From: Bartonella massiliensis
Lineage (GTDB): Bacteria > Pseudomonadota > Alphaproteobacteria > Rhizobiales > Rhizobiaceae
DNA: 64,000 nucleotides
Reading direction: 5' to 3'
Assembly: GCF_902150025.1 (NCBI RefSeq)
Contig: NZ_CABFVS010000013.1
Location: 1-64,000 of the forward strand
Part shown: piece by piece, positions 7,764-18,085 of the stretch
Layout: each line of letters begins with the position of its first letter
How positions within the stretch are numbered: position 1 is the stretch's first letter
Translations under genes and position numbers: made by a program
The notes under the pieces: model-generated
Seen by the model: the letters and a program-made list of their open reading frames with translations, nothing else
What the model was told of the DNA's origin: nothing
The model's database searches: none

Positions 7764-9044
7764 TTAAGCAGTAATGCAACGGATGCCTCCCATATAGGGT
7801 TGTAAAACATCTGGAACAATAATTGATCCATCAGCTTGTTGATAGTTTTCAAGTACAGCAATAAGACAACGGCCAACAGCTGTACCAGAACCATTAAGGC
7901 TATGAACAAAATGCAATTTTTTCTCACCTTCTTTACGATAGCGCGCATTCATACGACGACCTTGAAAGTCTCCACAAACGGAACAGCTAGAAATTTCACG
8001 ATAACATGCTTGACCAGGAAGCCAAACCTCGATGTCGTAGGTTTTACGTGCTGCAAACCCCATATCCCCTGTAGAAAGAACCACTGTACGAAAAGGCAAA
8101 CCAAGCCGTTTTAAGATATCTTCTGCACATTCCGTCATACGTTCCAATTCAGTGAGAGACTGTTCTTCACTGGTAATCGAGACCATTTCAACCTTCCAAA
8201 ATTGGTGCTGACGCAACATACCGCGCGTATCACGACCGGCGGCTCCTGCCTCTGAGCGAAAACAGGGAGACAAAGAAGAAAATCGTAGTGGCAAATCTGA
8301 TATTTCAAGAATTTCATTGTTAACCAAATTGGTTAAGGGCACTTCTGCTGTAGAAATAAGCCATCGCCCATCTGTTGTCTGAAAAAGATCTTCAGCAAAC
8401 TTCGGCAATTGGGCTGCTCCATAAACAATCTCATCACGAACAAGAAGAGGCACTGAAATTTCTGTATAACCATGCTCATCGACATGCACATCAAGCATAA
8501 ATTGTCCCAATGCACGCTCTAACCGTGCTAACGCCCCTGAAAGTACCGTAAAACGTGTTCCAGACAAACGGCTAGCCCGTTCAAAATCCATCTGCTTGAG
8601 ATTTGGACCAAGATCAAAATGCTCTTTTGGTGTAAAATTAAAGGTTGGAGGTGTCCCAAAATGTCGAATGACGACATTATCACTTTCATCTTTGCCTTCT
8701 GGAACATCATCCAATGGAACATTGGGAAGTGCTGAAAGAATTTTTTCAAGACTTTTCGTCAGTTGTTTTTTTTCCGCTGTTGCTGAGGAAAGAAAGATTT
8801 TAATTTCTTCAATTTCTGCTCTAAGGCGTTCCACCATTTGCTGATCAGATAGAGCTAAAGCTTGTCCTATTTCTTTTGAAACCGCATTGCGACGTTCTTG
8901 AGCCAATTGTACCTTAGCAACATGTGACCGGCGTGCCAAGTCAAGTTGCATTAACCTTTCAGCTTGTGGTTCAAGACCTCTACTGACAAGCGCTTTATCT
9001 AATTCTTCAGGGTTTTCGCGAATCCACTTAATATCAAGCATCAA
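7764..9044 (-). CDS. serS: Seryl-tRNA synthetase
   Basis: Charges tRNA-Ser, and tRNA-Sec where present, in the cytoplasm. At 426 residues it has the normal length: an N-terminal antiparallel coiled-coil tRNA arm (about 30-100, rich in [21 protein letters not shown]-like charged heptads), then the class II catalytic core. Motif 2 is visible as [21 protein letters not shown] near residue 265, and motif 3 as [19 protein letters not shown] near 385. The start [12 protein letters not shown] is typical; one Met may be dropped. It lies between tatC and the surE remnant, the standard Rhizobiales arrangement. Confidence 0.96.
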   Translation of the reverse strand: MMLDIKWIRENPEELDKALVSRGLEPQAERLMQLDLARRSHVAKVQLAQERRNAVSKEIGQALALSDQQMVERLRAEIEEIKIFLSSATAEKKQLTKSLEKILSALPNVPLDDVPEGKDESDNVVIRHFGTPPTFNFTPKEHFDLGPNLKQMDFERASRLSGTRFTVLSGALARLERALGQFMLDVHVDEHGYTEISVPLLVRDEIVYGAAQLPKFAEDLFQTTDGRWLISTAEVPLTNLVNNEILEISDLPLRFSSLSPCFRSEAGAAGRDTRGMLRQHQFWKVEMVSITSEEQSLTELERMTECAEDILKRLGLPFRTVVLSTGDMGFAARKTYDIEVWLPGQACYREISSCSVCGDFQGRRMNARYRKEGEKKLHFVHSLNGSGTAVGRCLIAVLENYQQADGSIIVPDVLQPYMGGIRCITA

Positions 9045-9119
9045 AATTCCTCATTTATATTATTTTTTATTCTATATTGTTTTTATTTATTTCTCATCGC
9101 GTAAGATTATACATTTTTT

Positions 9120-9902
9120 TTAAGCGGATTTTCTTCTCTTTTCTATACTGTAAGCAATTAAAATGGAGATCTCATAAAGCGCTATTGTTGGTAAAGCTAC
9201 TGCAAACATCGTAAAAAAATCCGACGGCGTTATCATCGCCGCAATAATAAAAGAGAAAAGAATAAACCATTTTCGTTTAGATACCAAATCATGAGACGTT
9301 AAAAGTCCAACTTTTGTTAAAAGACTGATGACAAGGGGCAATTGAAAAATCAAACCAAAAATAAGGATAAACGACGTCATAAAGCTCAAATAATCGGAAA
9401 TACGCACGATAAACTCTATTTTTAAATGAGCATCTGGAAGAAATTGCTGAGAAAGACTAAACCAGAGTATTATGGGTACTAATAAAGCATAAACAAACGC
9501 TCCCCCAATACAAAATAAAAGAGGCCCCCCAATGAGAAATGGTAAAAAAGCCATACGCTCATTTTTATAAAGACCTGGTGCAATAAAACTATAAAACTGG
9601 AAAGCCATATAGGGAAAAGATAAAATAATCCCTCCAAAAGCAGCAAGTTTCACCTTTGTTAAAAAAGTTTCCCATACTTGCGTTGATTGCAAACGTATAC
9701 TCTCAGGATGTCCCCCTGCTATTTTCATTGCCCATTGATACGGCCATAGTAAAAAATTTAAGATATAATCTTTAGCAAAAAAACACATCATAAAAGCAAT
9801 CATAAATGCAACTAGGGTAGAAATAATTCGCTGACGAAGTTCAATTAAATGTTCTAAAAGTGGCGCCATATTGCCATCAACTTCATCTTTTTTTACATTC
9901 AT
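9120..9902 (-). CDS. tatC: Twin-arginine translocase subunit TatC
   Basis: The polytopic core of the Tat system, which recognises RR signal peptides with TatB and exports folded proteins. The 260-residue product begins with the conserved MAPLLEHLIELRQRI segment (residues 12-26) and shows six hydrophobic helices, with SFPYMAFQFYSFIAPGLYKNE in the first periplasmic/cytoplasmic loops and ITPSDFFTMFAVALPTIALYE near the end. Its start overlaps the tatB stop by four bases, showing translational coupling. Confidence 0.95.
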   Translation of the reverse strand: MNVKKDEVDGNMAPLLEHLIELRQRIISTLVAFMIAFMMCFFAKDYILNFLLWPYQWAMKIAGGHPESIRLQSTQVWETFLTKVKLAAFGGIILSFPYMAFQFYSFIAPGLYKNERMAFLPFLIGGPLLFCIGGAFVYALLVPIILWFSLSQQFLPDAHLKIEFIVRISDYLSFMTSFILIFGLIFQLPLVISLLTKVGLLTSHDLVSKRKWFILFSFIIAAMITPSDFFTMFAVALPTIALYEISILIAYSIEKRRKSA

Positions 9903-10333
9903 GACACTGCTTCTTTATCTTTAGAAGTAACAGAAACGCCTTCAGAATGATGAGAAACGATAGAAACTGCTATATCTTTCTTAATTGCCTTTTGATCATA
10001 TTCCAAAATTTCTTTATTTTTTTCTAACTTATGGTTTGTTGCCCTAACATCCAAATTATCGTGGACATCCTCTAATGTATTTTGAATGGAATCAAAAGTC
10101 TCTTCCAACTTCTTGCTCGAATCGTTCATATCTGAACATGTATTTTGCACATCATGAAGCTCAATTTGTTTTATGACATCATCAAACTGATGACGAAGTT
10201 CATTTGCGGTTGAATACATATAAGCTCTTACCTTTGCTATTGTCTTGAGTATTTTAGGTAAATCTTTTGGTCCAACAACAATGATCAGAACAAGTAAGAT
10301 TACGATAAGTTCTGGTCCATCAATCCCAAACAT
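9899..10333 (-). CDS. tatB: Sec-independent translocase protein TatB
   Basis: A single N-terminal membrane helix (MFGIDGPELIVILLVLIIV), the conserved VGPKDLPK turn, then an amphipathic helix ending in a long polar tail. This is the TatB pattern: E8 in the helix, GP rather than the FG of TatA. The protein forms the receptor with TatC. 144 residues is within the family range. tatC overlaps its stop codon, and tatA lies 55 bp upstream. Confidence 0.92.
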   Translation of the reverse strand: MFGIDGPELIVILLVLIIVVGPKDLPKILKTIAKVRAYMYSTANELRHQFDDVIKQIELHDVQNTCSDMNDSSKKLEETFDSIQNTLEDVHDNLDVRATNHKLEKNKEILEYDQKAIKKDIAVSIVSHHSEGVSVTSKDKEAVS

Positions 10334-10388
10334 CGCTTAACTCGACTTCCTGATAAAAAATTAATATACAATGATAATGACGTCTTTG

Positions 10389-10700
10389 TTATTTGATACC
10401 CTGTTTTTTAGCAACAGATGTCTTGCCTCCTTTCGAGTGAGAAGAAATCTTTCTGCGTGTTGCTGTATGTTTTGTCGATAACGGCTGAGATTGTTGAGAT
10501 TCTCTATCAATTATTTGGGAGGGAGCTGCCATTTCAACTTTATCCTCAATGATCCCCTCTTCTTCCTTCATATTCTTTTTGAAGGCTTTAATTCCCTTAG
10601 CAATATCGCCCATTAATTCAGAAATTTTACCGCGTCCAAAAAGCACAAAAATAAGCAATAAAATTATAATTAAATGTGTCGGTGAAAAAATATTGCCCAT
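10389..10700 (-). CDS. tatA: Sec-independent translocase protein TatA
   Basis: The pore-forming Tat subunit. I choose the ATG at 10700 ([12 protein letters not shown]), preceded by a GAGAGAG ribosome site, rather than the longer frame from 10760, because TatA starts directly before its membrane helix. Residues 8-22 are the helix, followed by the diagnostic [20 protein letters not shown] hinge and amphipathic helix, with FG at the hinge. The roughly 60-residue Lys/Ser/Gln-rich tail is variable and probably disordered. It heads the tatABC operon. Confidence 0.93.
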   Translation of the reverse strand: MGNIFSPTHLIIILLLIFVLFGRGKISELMGDIAKGIKAFKKNMKEEEGIIEDKVEMAAPSQIIDRESQQSQPLSTKHTATRRKISSHSKGGKTSVAKKQGIK

Positions 10701-11805
10701 TACTCTCTCTAACTCTATGCTTTTAGATTTTATCTCACTTACCTCTGAAGAGAGTATCAAATATCGTATCTTACTTAATATATTTTTTTCTCAACCAAAA
10801 AGCAATCACACGCTTCTTAATGGAAATGACATAAACGAACTTTTATCCTCTCATCCCTTTTTAGGGGATTATAACACAAACCACTCAAAAATGATAAACG
10901 ACTTTATGCAAAGTTCAAAAGGCTTAAAGTTTTTTTTGAAGAAATTTCATATGATCTCTTGAACTGATCATCTTTCTGCAAAGATTATATTCAATATCTT
11001 TTCTTTAAAAAATGGTATCGTATATCCAATTGAAAATAACTCTTTCAAAAAAACTCTACCAATAAGAATAATATCATATAGGCTTCTATAAAAATTTGAC
11101 ATGTATTTGAAAATTTTTTTAAAAGTATATTCCCTGAACCATTTTCTGCGACACATCATCTAACATTAAAGTTGCCTTAAGACCTATCTCTTGCAAATAA
11201 TATTTTTAACAATTCTTTGTCTTGCAAGAATCCTGTTATCAATTGTTTTATAAACAATATAAATAATAACCATCGTCAACCCATCAATCAAATTTTAAAA
11301 AGATGCAACCTCATACGTTTCTAAATATTAAGTGTAATATCGCAATAGGAGCTCGCTTAAAATGCATATTAGACAACAGTTATGTGCCTGATCATATCTG
11401 TAAATATGTCTTAGTTAACGCATAAAATATATTAATTTATAAAGATCATTTACTTGCACATCACACGCAAGGTTAGCATAGAGAAATAATAGCTCTTATA
11501 GACGAGCTTGAGTGTCAAGGAGACTAGAAAATAAGTCGCAATATTGGAGAATATAACGATGTCAGCTTGCATCTTTATTCAGGAAAGAGTTTCCATTGAA
11601 ATGTTTGCCCTCTTCTTGTCTAATTTTCATATAAAAGATTTAAAATCCTAATAAAGTAAGAGCTCCCGTGACATTAATATTTTATATGTAAGTGGAGAAT
11701 TTTTTGATGGTAGAATCATTTCTACAAAAAACTTTTTATGGATATCAATTCTATTATTCTATGCTAATAATCTGATAGAGTTATACAAATGATAGAGTTT
11801 CTTCC
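10701..11805. other. 1.1-kb AT-rich divergent intergenic region
   Basis: It separates tatA (minus) from rlmJ (plus) and must hold both promoters. In relatives scpB lies upstream of tatA, but I recognise no trace of it. Small frames present here, such as 10968-11159 on the minus strand, have composition expected of AT-rich noise. No tRNA, strong hairpin or repeat was found. Confidence 0.45.
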
Positions 11806-12669
11806 ATGAATTATCGGCATATTTATCATGCTGGCAATTTTGCTGATGTTTTTAAACACATTATTGTCACCCGCATTGTAGAGTACCTCAAACGCAAAGA
11901 AAAAGCTTTTCGCGTTATAGATACGCATGCTGGTATCGGCATTTATGACCTCTCTTCTTTAGAAGCTCAAAAAACAGAAGAGTGGCGCGATGGTGTGCAA
12001 AAATTTTTTTCAACGCCTATCCCGGAAGATTTAAGCGCGCTCCTTTGTCCATGGTGTGATATCATTGCTGCCCTCAATAAAGGGGAAAAAGAAATTGTAT
12101 TTTATCCTGGATCTCCTTTTCTTATTCGTCAATTATTACGGAAACAAGATCGCCTCACCGCAATAGAATTGCACAATGAAGATTATCATATTTTAGCAAA
12201 AAATTTTGCCGGCGATTATCAGACAAAAGTGCTGCATTTGGACGGTTGGCTTTCCTTAAACGCTCATGTACCCCCAAAAGAAAAACGTGGATTTATTCTT
12301 GTTGACCCTCCGTTTGAAAAAACTGGAGAATTTTCCCGCCTTATTGAAGGATTAATGAAAGCCTATCGTCGTTTTTCTGGAGGGATCTACGCTTTATGGT
12401 ATCCCGTTAAATATGAAAAAGAAATTGAACATTTTCTTCACGCGCTTTATCAAACAGGAATTCCTAAGATTCTACAGCTTGAAATGCGTATTCGAAAAAG
12501 TTCAAGTCTACCTACTATGAATGGAAGTGGGATGATTATTATCAACCCTCCCTATCTTTTGGAAGAAGAAATGAAACAGCTCAGCCCTTTTCTTATCAAC
12601 CGTCTTGGACAAGATGAACATGCCCAAATAACGCATAAATGGCTTCAAAAAGAACAGCTATTCAGTTAG
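11806..12669 (+). CDS. rlmJ: 23S rRNA (adenine-2030-N6)-methyltransferase RlmJ
   Basis: Methylates A2030 of 23S rRNA using SAM. The 287-residue product begins with the family signature MNYRHIYHAGNFADVFKH and carries VIDTHAGIGIYDL (SAM site, about residues 42-54) and the catalytic DPPFE at about 167, a variant of the N6-adenine methylase DPPY motif. An LWYPVKY segment follows near 205. Length and start are typical. It stands alone on the plus strand with no close partner. Confidence 0.92.
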   Translation: MNYRHIYHAGNFADVFKHIIVTRIVEYLKRKEKAFRVIDTHAGIGIYDLSSLEAQKTEEWRDGVQKFFSTPIPEDLSALLCPWCDIIAALNKGEKEIVFYPGSPFLIRQLLRKQDRLTAIELHNEDYHILAKNFAGDYQTKVLHLDGWLSLNAHVPPKEKRGFILVDPPFEKTGEFSRLIEGLMKAYRRFSGGIYALWYPVKYEKEIEHFLHALYQTGIPKILQLEMRIRKSSSLPTMNGSGMIIINPPYLLEEEMKQLSPFLINRLGQDEHAQITHKWLQKEQLFS

Positions 12670-12701
12670 ACATTGCTCTTATATTTTTCCTAAATTTAAA
12701 T

Positions 12702-12740
12702 ACCCTTTTGTAAGATACAAAGGCGATGGGATTTTTTTAT
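12702..12740 (+). terminator. Possible terminator after rlmJ
   Basis: CCTTTTGTA pairs with TACAAAGG (one bulge, three-base loop). After an eight-base spacer comes a seven-T run within ATTTTTTTATTTT. The spacer is longer than usual, so this is tentative. Confidence 0.35.
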
Positions 12741-12834
12741 TTTGGGGATAATATCAATATAGACTCATAATAAGTTTATAACGATCATGTGAATCGTATA
12801 ATGATCAATGTCATTGAATCCCACCATCTTTACG

Positions 12835-13100
12835 CTTCATAAAGGAGTAAGTTGGTGGCATCATGCATTTTTCCAGCCCTTAATATTGCAACAGTCCTTA
12901 GCATTTGAGACAACTCATAAGAAGAATTTTTAGTCTTTTCTTGTATAGTTTTACTCCACACGGGCTCTTCCTGCTTGTCATATGCAAAAGACATCGTTTT
13001 GATTGATTTAATATGGAATAGATTTGAAATGAGAGAATCTTACGCTATTTATGCGTTTAATTCAATGTAAAGAATGATAAATTATCTTTATAAACCAATA
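12835..13100. repeat. Dispersed repeat copy 2 with decayed integrase start
   Basis: The minus-strand reading over 12835-12950 keeps pieces of the integrase N-terminus (RAGK-like block after AATATTAAGGGCTGGAAAA, then KDGG) with many stops. The part at 12950-13100 matches the upstream repeat at 1326-1492, including TCGTTTTGATTGATTTAATAT, GAAATGAGAGAATCTTACG and the TTTATAAACCAAT tail. It lies in the 620-bp gap before uvrC, and no other gene is visible there. Confidence 0.6.
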
Positions 13101-13303
13101 TCTTACTTTGTAATTATTTTTTCTTTTAGAAAGTCTCGCCTCTTAATCATTATGGATTTCCTATTCCAATCATTTTTTATGAAAAACAGGCACTCTAAAA
13201 TCATATTTTTATGCTATAAGGTATTATTTATAAAAAAACTAAAGACATAAATAATTATTACCTAATATAAAGAGTAAACAAAAAGCATTTCTTGATAAAT
13301 GGA

Positions 13304-15283
13304 ATGATCTTAAGAAACAATACAAATTGTCCGCAAAGTAAACGAGAAAATCTTTCTTTTCTCTCTAATATTACGTGGAACAATGCCAGTCAAAACAATG
13401 AAAAATTCCAAGGTGTCAAATTCATACAAGAATTTGTGAGACACCTTCCACATAAGCCGGGAGTTTACCGGATGATTGGTGAAAATGGTGATATTCTCTA
13501 TGTTGGAAAAGCCCGTAATCTCAAAAAACGTGTCTCAAACTATGCACGTGAACAAGGACATAATAATCGTATTACCCGCATGATTCGCGCAACATATCAT
13601 ATGGAATTTATTGTTACCCACACAGAAACAGAAGCACTCCTTTTAGAAGCAAATCTCATCAAAAGATTGCATCCACATTTTAATGTATTACTCCGTGATG
13701 ATAAGAGCTTTCCTTATATTATGATTACAGATGATCATCGAGCCCCTGCACTTTACAAACATCGTGGTGCTCGAACACAAAAAGCTCATTATTTTGGTCC
13801 TTTTGCCTCTGCTGGTGCGGTAACACAAACAATTCATGTTTTACAACGCGCTTTTTTATTACGGACCTGTACCAATGCAATTTTTGAAAACCGTACGCGC
13901 CCCTGTTTGCTTTATCAAATTAAGCGATGTTCTGCACCTTGTACCCATGAAATTAGTGATCGTGATTATAAAGAACTGGTGAGAGAAGCAAAAGCGTTCC
14001 TTTCAGGAAAAGATCAATCTGTTAAAAATGATATGGTCCAAGCTATGCATAAAGCCGCAGAAAATCTTGATTTTGAACAAGCTGCTTCTTATCGTGACCG
14101 CTTATCTGCCCTTTCTCATATTCAAAGCCATCAAGGTATTAATCCTCAAACGATAAAAGAAGCAGATGTTTTTGCAATTGCACAAAAGGAAGGAATGACC
14201 TGTATTCAAGTGTTCTTTTTTCGCATGGGGCAAAATTGGGGAAACCGAGCCTATTTTCCTAAAGCAGACCCCTCCTTTTCTCGTACTGAAATTTTAGCAA
14301 GTTTTCTTACCCAATTTTATGACGACAGACCACTTCCCAAAAGCATCCTTTTGTCCGAAGAAATCGAAGAAAAGACACTTCTTACAGAAGCATTGAGTCT
14401 CAAAGCAAATCACAAAATATCTCTTTCTTTACCCAAGCAAGGTGAACGGAAAACGCTTGTTAATCATGCCTATCTCAATGCTCATGAAGCACTTGAACAT
14501 AAGCTTGCTGAAACAGCGACCCATACAAAATTGCTTCAAGGGCTTGCTAAAACATTCCAACTCCCTTTTCCTCCACGTCGTATAGAAGTCTATGACAATT
14601 CTCATATTATGGGAACAAATTCTGTAGGTGCTATGATTGTTGCTGGTCAAATGGGATTTGTTAAAAATCAATATCGCAAATTCAATATTCGCTCAACAGA
14701 TATAACGCCTGGCGATGATTTTGGCATGATGAAAGAAGTGATTAAACGAAGATTTTCACGTCTTCTCAAAGAACATGGTTTGCCCCATAAAAGTCATGAC
14801 ATAAAAGAACAAGACTATGACCTTTTTCCCATTTGGCCTGATCTTATTTTAATTGATGGTGGTGAAGGACAAATCAACAGTGTCCATACAATACTTGCTG
14901 AATTACAATTAAATGATTTGATCACCGTTATTGGAATCGCCAAAGGTGTTGACCGTCATGCGGGACGTGAACGATTTTTTATAAAAGGTATGCCTTCTTT
15001 TACACTTCCCCCCCGTGATCCCATCCTCTATTTTTTGCAACGTCTGCGTGATGAAGCCCATCGTTTTTCCATTGGAACGCATAGAATCAAACGAAAAAAA
15101 GCAACATTCAAAAATCCACTTGATGAAATCGAAAATATCGGTCCGACAAGAAAGCGTGCGTTGCTTCATCATTTCGGAAGTGCCAAGGCGATTGCTGATG
15201 CCTCATTTGAAGACTTGAAAAAAGTTACAGGAATATCTGTCACAATTGCACAAAAAATTCATAACCATTTTCATGAAAAATAA
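13304..15283 (+). CDS. uvrC: UvrABC excinuclease subunit C
   Basis: Makes both incisions in nucleotide-excision repair with UvrB. About 659 residues from ATG 13304; a TTG at 13292 would add four. An N-terminal extension precedes the GIY-YIG nuclease domain (PGVYRM ... [18 protein letters not shown]). The UVR motif for UvrB contact reads [15 protein letters not shown]. The C-terminal RNase H-like nuclease contains [19 protein letters not shown] and [10 protein letters not shown]. Helix-hairpin-helix repeats close the protein ([17 protein letters not shown]). pgsA follows after about 70 bp, a conserved alphaproteobacterial pair. Confidence 0.95.
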   Translation: MILRNNTNCPQSKRENLSFLSNITWNNASQNNEKFQGVKFIQEFVRHLPHKPGVYRMIGENGDILYVGKARNLKKRVSNYAREQGHNNRITRMIRATYHMEFIVTHTETEALLLEANLIKRLHPHFNVLLRDDKSFPYIMITDDHRAPALYKHRGARTQKAHYFGPFASAGAVTQTIHVLQRAFLLRTCTNAIFENRTRPCLLYQIKRCSAPCTHEISDRDYKELVREAKAFLSGKDQSVKNDMVQAMHKAAENLDFEQAASYRDRLSALSHIQSHQGINPQTIKEADVFAIAQKEGMTCIQVFFFRMGQNWGNRAYFPKADPSFSRTEILASFLTQFYDDRPLPKSILLSEEIEEKTLLTEALSLKANHKISLSLPKQGERKTLVNHAYLNAHEALEHKLAETATHTKLLQGLAKTFQLPFPPRRIEVYDNSHIMGTNSVGAMIVAGQMGFVKNQYRKFNIRSTDITPGDDFGMMKEVIKRRFSRLLKEHGLPHKSHDIKEQDYDLFPIWPDLILIDGGEGQINSVHTILAELQLNDLITVIGIAKGVDRHAGRERFFIKGMPSFTLPPRDPILYFLQRLRDEAHRFSIGTHRIKRKKATFKNPLDEIENIGPTRKRALLHHFGSAKAIADASFEDLKKVTGISVTIAQKIHNHFHEK

Positions 15284-15355
15284 GCTTGTTTCATTACCTT
15301 AGCCTTGTTACGTTTAGGGGATATATTCTCTTTTACAAGAATTAAAAATAGCTCT

Positions 15356-15937
15356 ATGAAAAATCATACTTTTTCTTTTCCAAATCTTTTAACTTATGCA
15401 AGAATTATTGCAGTCCCAATGGTTGTTGCCTGCTTTTTTGTAGAAGGACGTCTACAATCAAGCGATATCGCACGCTGGATTGCCGTTTCCATTTTTGTTA
15501 TTGCATCCATTACTGACTTTCTTGATGGTTACCTTGCCCGTATTTGGGAACAAACATCCAATATTGGTCGCATGTTAGATCCAATTGCCGATAAACTTCT
15601 GGTCTCTGCGTGCTTGCTCTTACTTGCCGCAGACAGTACTATTGCTGGATGGACTCTATGGGCAGCCATTATCATTCTTTGTCGAGAAATTCTTGTATCA
15701 GGATTGCGTGAATATTTAGCTGAATTAAAAGTGAGCGTTCCAGTCTCTCGTCTTGCAAAATGGAAAACTTTTGTACAAATGGTTGCTATTGTCTTTCTTT
15801 TAGCAGGACCCGCTGGTAATAAAGTTTTTCCTTACACAGTAGAATTTGGCATTACAATGCTGTGGATTGCTGCTCTTCTTACATTGTGGACAGGATGGGA
15901 TTATTTTCGCGCCGGTTTAAAACACGTCATCTCATGA
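15356..15937 (+). CDS. pgsA: CDP-diacylglycerol-glycerol-3-phosphate 3-phosphatidyltransferase
   Basis: Makes phosphatidylglycerophosphate, the first committed step to phosphatidylglycerol and cardiolipin, in the inner membrane. I choose ATG 15356 (MKNHTFSFPNLLTYARI), since PgsA proteins begin with a short N-terminus before PNLLT.RI; the frame is open from 15305. 193 residues. The CDP-alcohol phosphotransferase motif is complete: DFLDGYLAR, then eight residues, G...LDPIADKLL. Several membrane helices follow. In relatives moaD and moaE follow pgsA; neither is present here. Confidence 0.93.
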   Translation: MKNHTFSFPNLLTYARIIAVPMVVACFFVEGRLQSSDIARWIAVSIFVIASITDFLDGYLARIWEQTSNIGRMLDPIADKLLVSACLLLLAADSTIAGWTLWAAIIILCREILVSGLREYLAELKVSVPVSRLAKWKTFVQMVAIVFLLAGPAGNKVFPYTVEFGITMLWIAALLTLWTGWDYFRAGLKHVIS

Positions 15938-16202
15938 AATAGTCTCTTGATTTTTAATGATAATCTACCTTTTCTGCCACTTAAACAAGAGATAAGAATA
16001 CCGTAAGATTGACTTATTTCAAATCTATTGATGATGAAACAATTACAGCACTTTTTCACCCGTCACTGCCAAAATTGGCGCACAGTTAAAAGGCATTCAA
16101 AAAAATAAATAGGCTTTATCTCTCCACAAAAACAGTTGCAATATTAAAAGTGGAAAAAACGATGAATCTACATATCTGCCAAAGAGATCTATAATCTTAT
16201 AA
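15938..16202. other. Intergenic region after pgsA
   Basis: No gene is seen between pgsA and the hairpin at 16203. The molybdopterin genes moaD and moaE, which often follow pgsA in Rhizobiales, are not recognisable. Confidence 0.45.
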
Positions 16203-16244
16203 GCAAAAACCCAAAACACAGTGTTTCGGATTTTTGCTTTTTAT
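16203..16244 (+). terminator. Terminator hairpin between convergent pgsA and ndk
   Basis: GCAAAAACCCAAAACA pairs imperfectly with TGTTTCGGATTTTTGC around a three-base loop and is followed on the plus strand by TTTTTATTT. It lies between converging genes and the minus-strand side is also T-rich, so it may serve both. Confidence 0.6.
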
Positions 16245-16255
16245 TTACGCTTTTA

Positions 16256-16678
16256 TTAACCAACAATTTCTATCTCAGAAAACCAAAAAGCGATTTCTGT
16301 TTTTGCCGTTTCAGCACTATCGGATCCATGAACAGAATTTTCACCAATCGACAAAGCGTGAACCTTACGAATTGTTCCTTCTTCTGCATCACTAGGATTG
16401 GTAGCCCCCATTACTTCACGGTTTTTAGCTATGGCGTTTTCTCCTTCCAAAACCTGTACAACTGTTGGACCAGAAGACATAAATTCAACCAATTCGCTAA
16501 AAAAAGGGCGCTCTTTATGCACAGCATAAAAATTTTCAGCCTCACGCTTACTCATCCAAACACGTTTAGATGCAATAACACGCAAATCCGCATCCTCAAG
16601 CATTTTAGTAATTGCGCCCGTTAAATTACGACGTGTTGCATCTGGTTTAATCATCGAAAAAGTACGCTCTAAAGCCAT
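16256..16678 (-). CDS. ndk: Nucleoside-diphosphate kinase
   Basis: Transfers the gamma phosphate between nucleoside tri- and diphosphates by a ping-pong phosphohistidine mechanism. The 140-residue product begins [14 protein letters not shown], contains [13 protein letters not shown] and [14 protein letters not shown], and carries the active-site histidine in NSVHGSDS near residue 117. This is the canonical family length with no anomaly. It is monocistronic, with a hairpin downstream. Confidence 0.97.
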   Translation of the reverse strand: MALERTFSMIKPDATRRNLTGAITKMLEDADLRVIASKRVWMSKREAENFYAVHKERPFFSELVEFMSSGPTVVQVLEGENAIAKNREVMGATNPSDAEEGTIRKVHALSIGENSVHGSDSAETAKTEIAFWFSEIEIVG

Positions 16679-17052
16679 TTAACCACCTTTATTCTATTGA
16701 TAACATTCTCTAGCCATTTCTATAACGAGCAAGCGGCCCTTTGCCAAGTGACTCTGCAAAAATCTACACAAATTCTCAAAAATATAGAATAAATTGTAAA
16801 GAAGACTTCAATAGGAATACCAGCACTTCCTCCTCCCATCATAAGATGTATTGCCGCCTCTCAGTAAAAATATTGAGCTCTCTTTATATTCCTAAACGCC
16901 TCCCATCAAAATTACCATTTAAGCAATAAAAAATTATAACAAAAACCCAACGCGAAAAATATATAGCTTTTATGAAAACCTTTTTTTTAAGAAACGGATC
17001 TAAACACTTCGTATCTCGGTTTGAAAATCCCTTCACACACTGAAATAAATCA
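16679..17052. other. Intergenic region ndk-autotransporter
   Basis: It holds the ndk promoter side. A 62-codon plus-strand frame at 16741-16929 has no recognisable motif and biased composition; I treat it as noise. Nothing else was seen. Confidence 0.45.
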
Positions 17053-18085
17053 AAAAATAACCATATCGTTAAAAACTATAACGTACCCCTATAATGCCCT
17101 GAAGGGATTGTTTTGTTTTACGCCCTTTAACATAATGGGCCTCACCATATAATTTCAACTTCTCACTCACAAAACTGCTTAAACCTATGCCTAATTTACC
17201 CGCATTGCCTGACAAGTCCGTGCTAAATGGATGTTGTTCATTAATCAATGTCTGATTATCGTCTTTATTCTCACGCAACCATGCTGCTGTAATATATGCC
17301 TGTGATGAAGAAGCCATACGAGAGCCAAATTCATACCCTAAAGATAAGCCAACCTCACTGCGTAATGAAGTGAAGGGACGCATGTTACCGATCATGTCAT
17401 TCGATAACTTGATTTCTTTGCCCTCAACTTGCAACCATGTAAATTGTCCATAAGGCTGCAACCAACTGTTCTTGGATGTCTGAATCCGATAACCGGCTTC
17501 AAAGGAGGTTCCTACTGCCCATTGCGTATAGGTTCCTTCAATCCCTAAACCATTCGTTGAAACCGCCTTTAGAGTATTCTGATAATGATTATATTTTAAA
17601 ACACTATCAAGATACCATCCACTATAGTCCAAATAAGTGACATAAGCGCCAATACCATAACTATTAATACCGCTGGTTCCCCCCCGTGCATGCACAATGC
17701 GTGCGTGGTCATAACTGCCAAAACCACCTATATAAAACGCTCTATTTGCCCATTCGCTTAAGCCATTGATTCCTAAAACGATACCGGTCTGATCGAGCTT
17801 AAAGTCTATATGCTCTGTTGCAATACTCTCTTTCGTTTTAATTGCATAGGTCCATAAAGCCGTATTCTTTTTACTTTGATCTAAAATTCCTCTTCCCGCA
17901 CGCACAATTTGCATTTCATTGTGAAACACCATTGCTGGAGCGACAGACATGGACAATACCGCATCTGTAGAAGGCGTGGTTAAAAGTTGAAAAACTGAAA
18001 GCGTCTCACTTAATTGTGAAGAAGGTTGCTCTTTATGCGCTGGCCGCAAAATCATTTGATCAACTAAAGATTGAGAAGATACTGA
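17053..18085. repeat. Barrel-encoding repeat, copy A (near-identical to 23451-24480)
   Basis: About 1.03 kb covering the 3' end of the first autotransporter gene, from just past its stop through the beta-barrel into the linker (SSQSL.DQMILRPAHKEQ). By eye the first roughly 920 bp differ from copy B at only about four positions, then divergence rises sharply in the linker. The upstream passengers are unrelated in detail, which suggests recent gene conversion or duplication. Confidence 0.85.

Noticed and set aside
10549-10962. 137-codon plus-strand frame
   Set aside because: Mostly antisense to tatA, with AT-rich low-complexity composition; a shadow frame.
16741-16929. 62-codon plus-strand frame upstream of ndk
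   Set aside because: No motif and no homologue recognised; probably noise.
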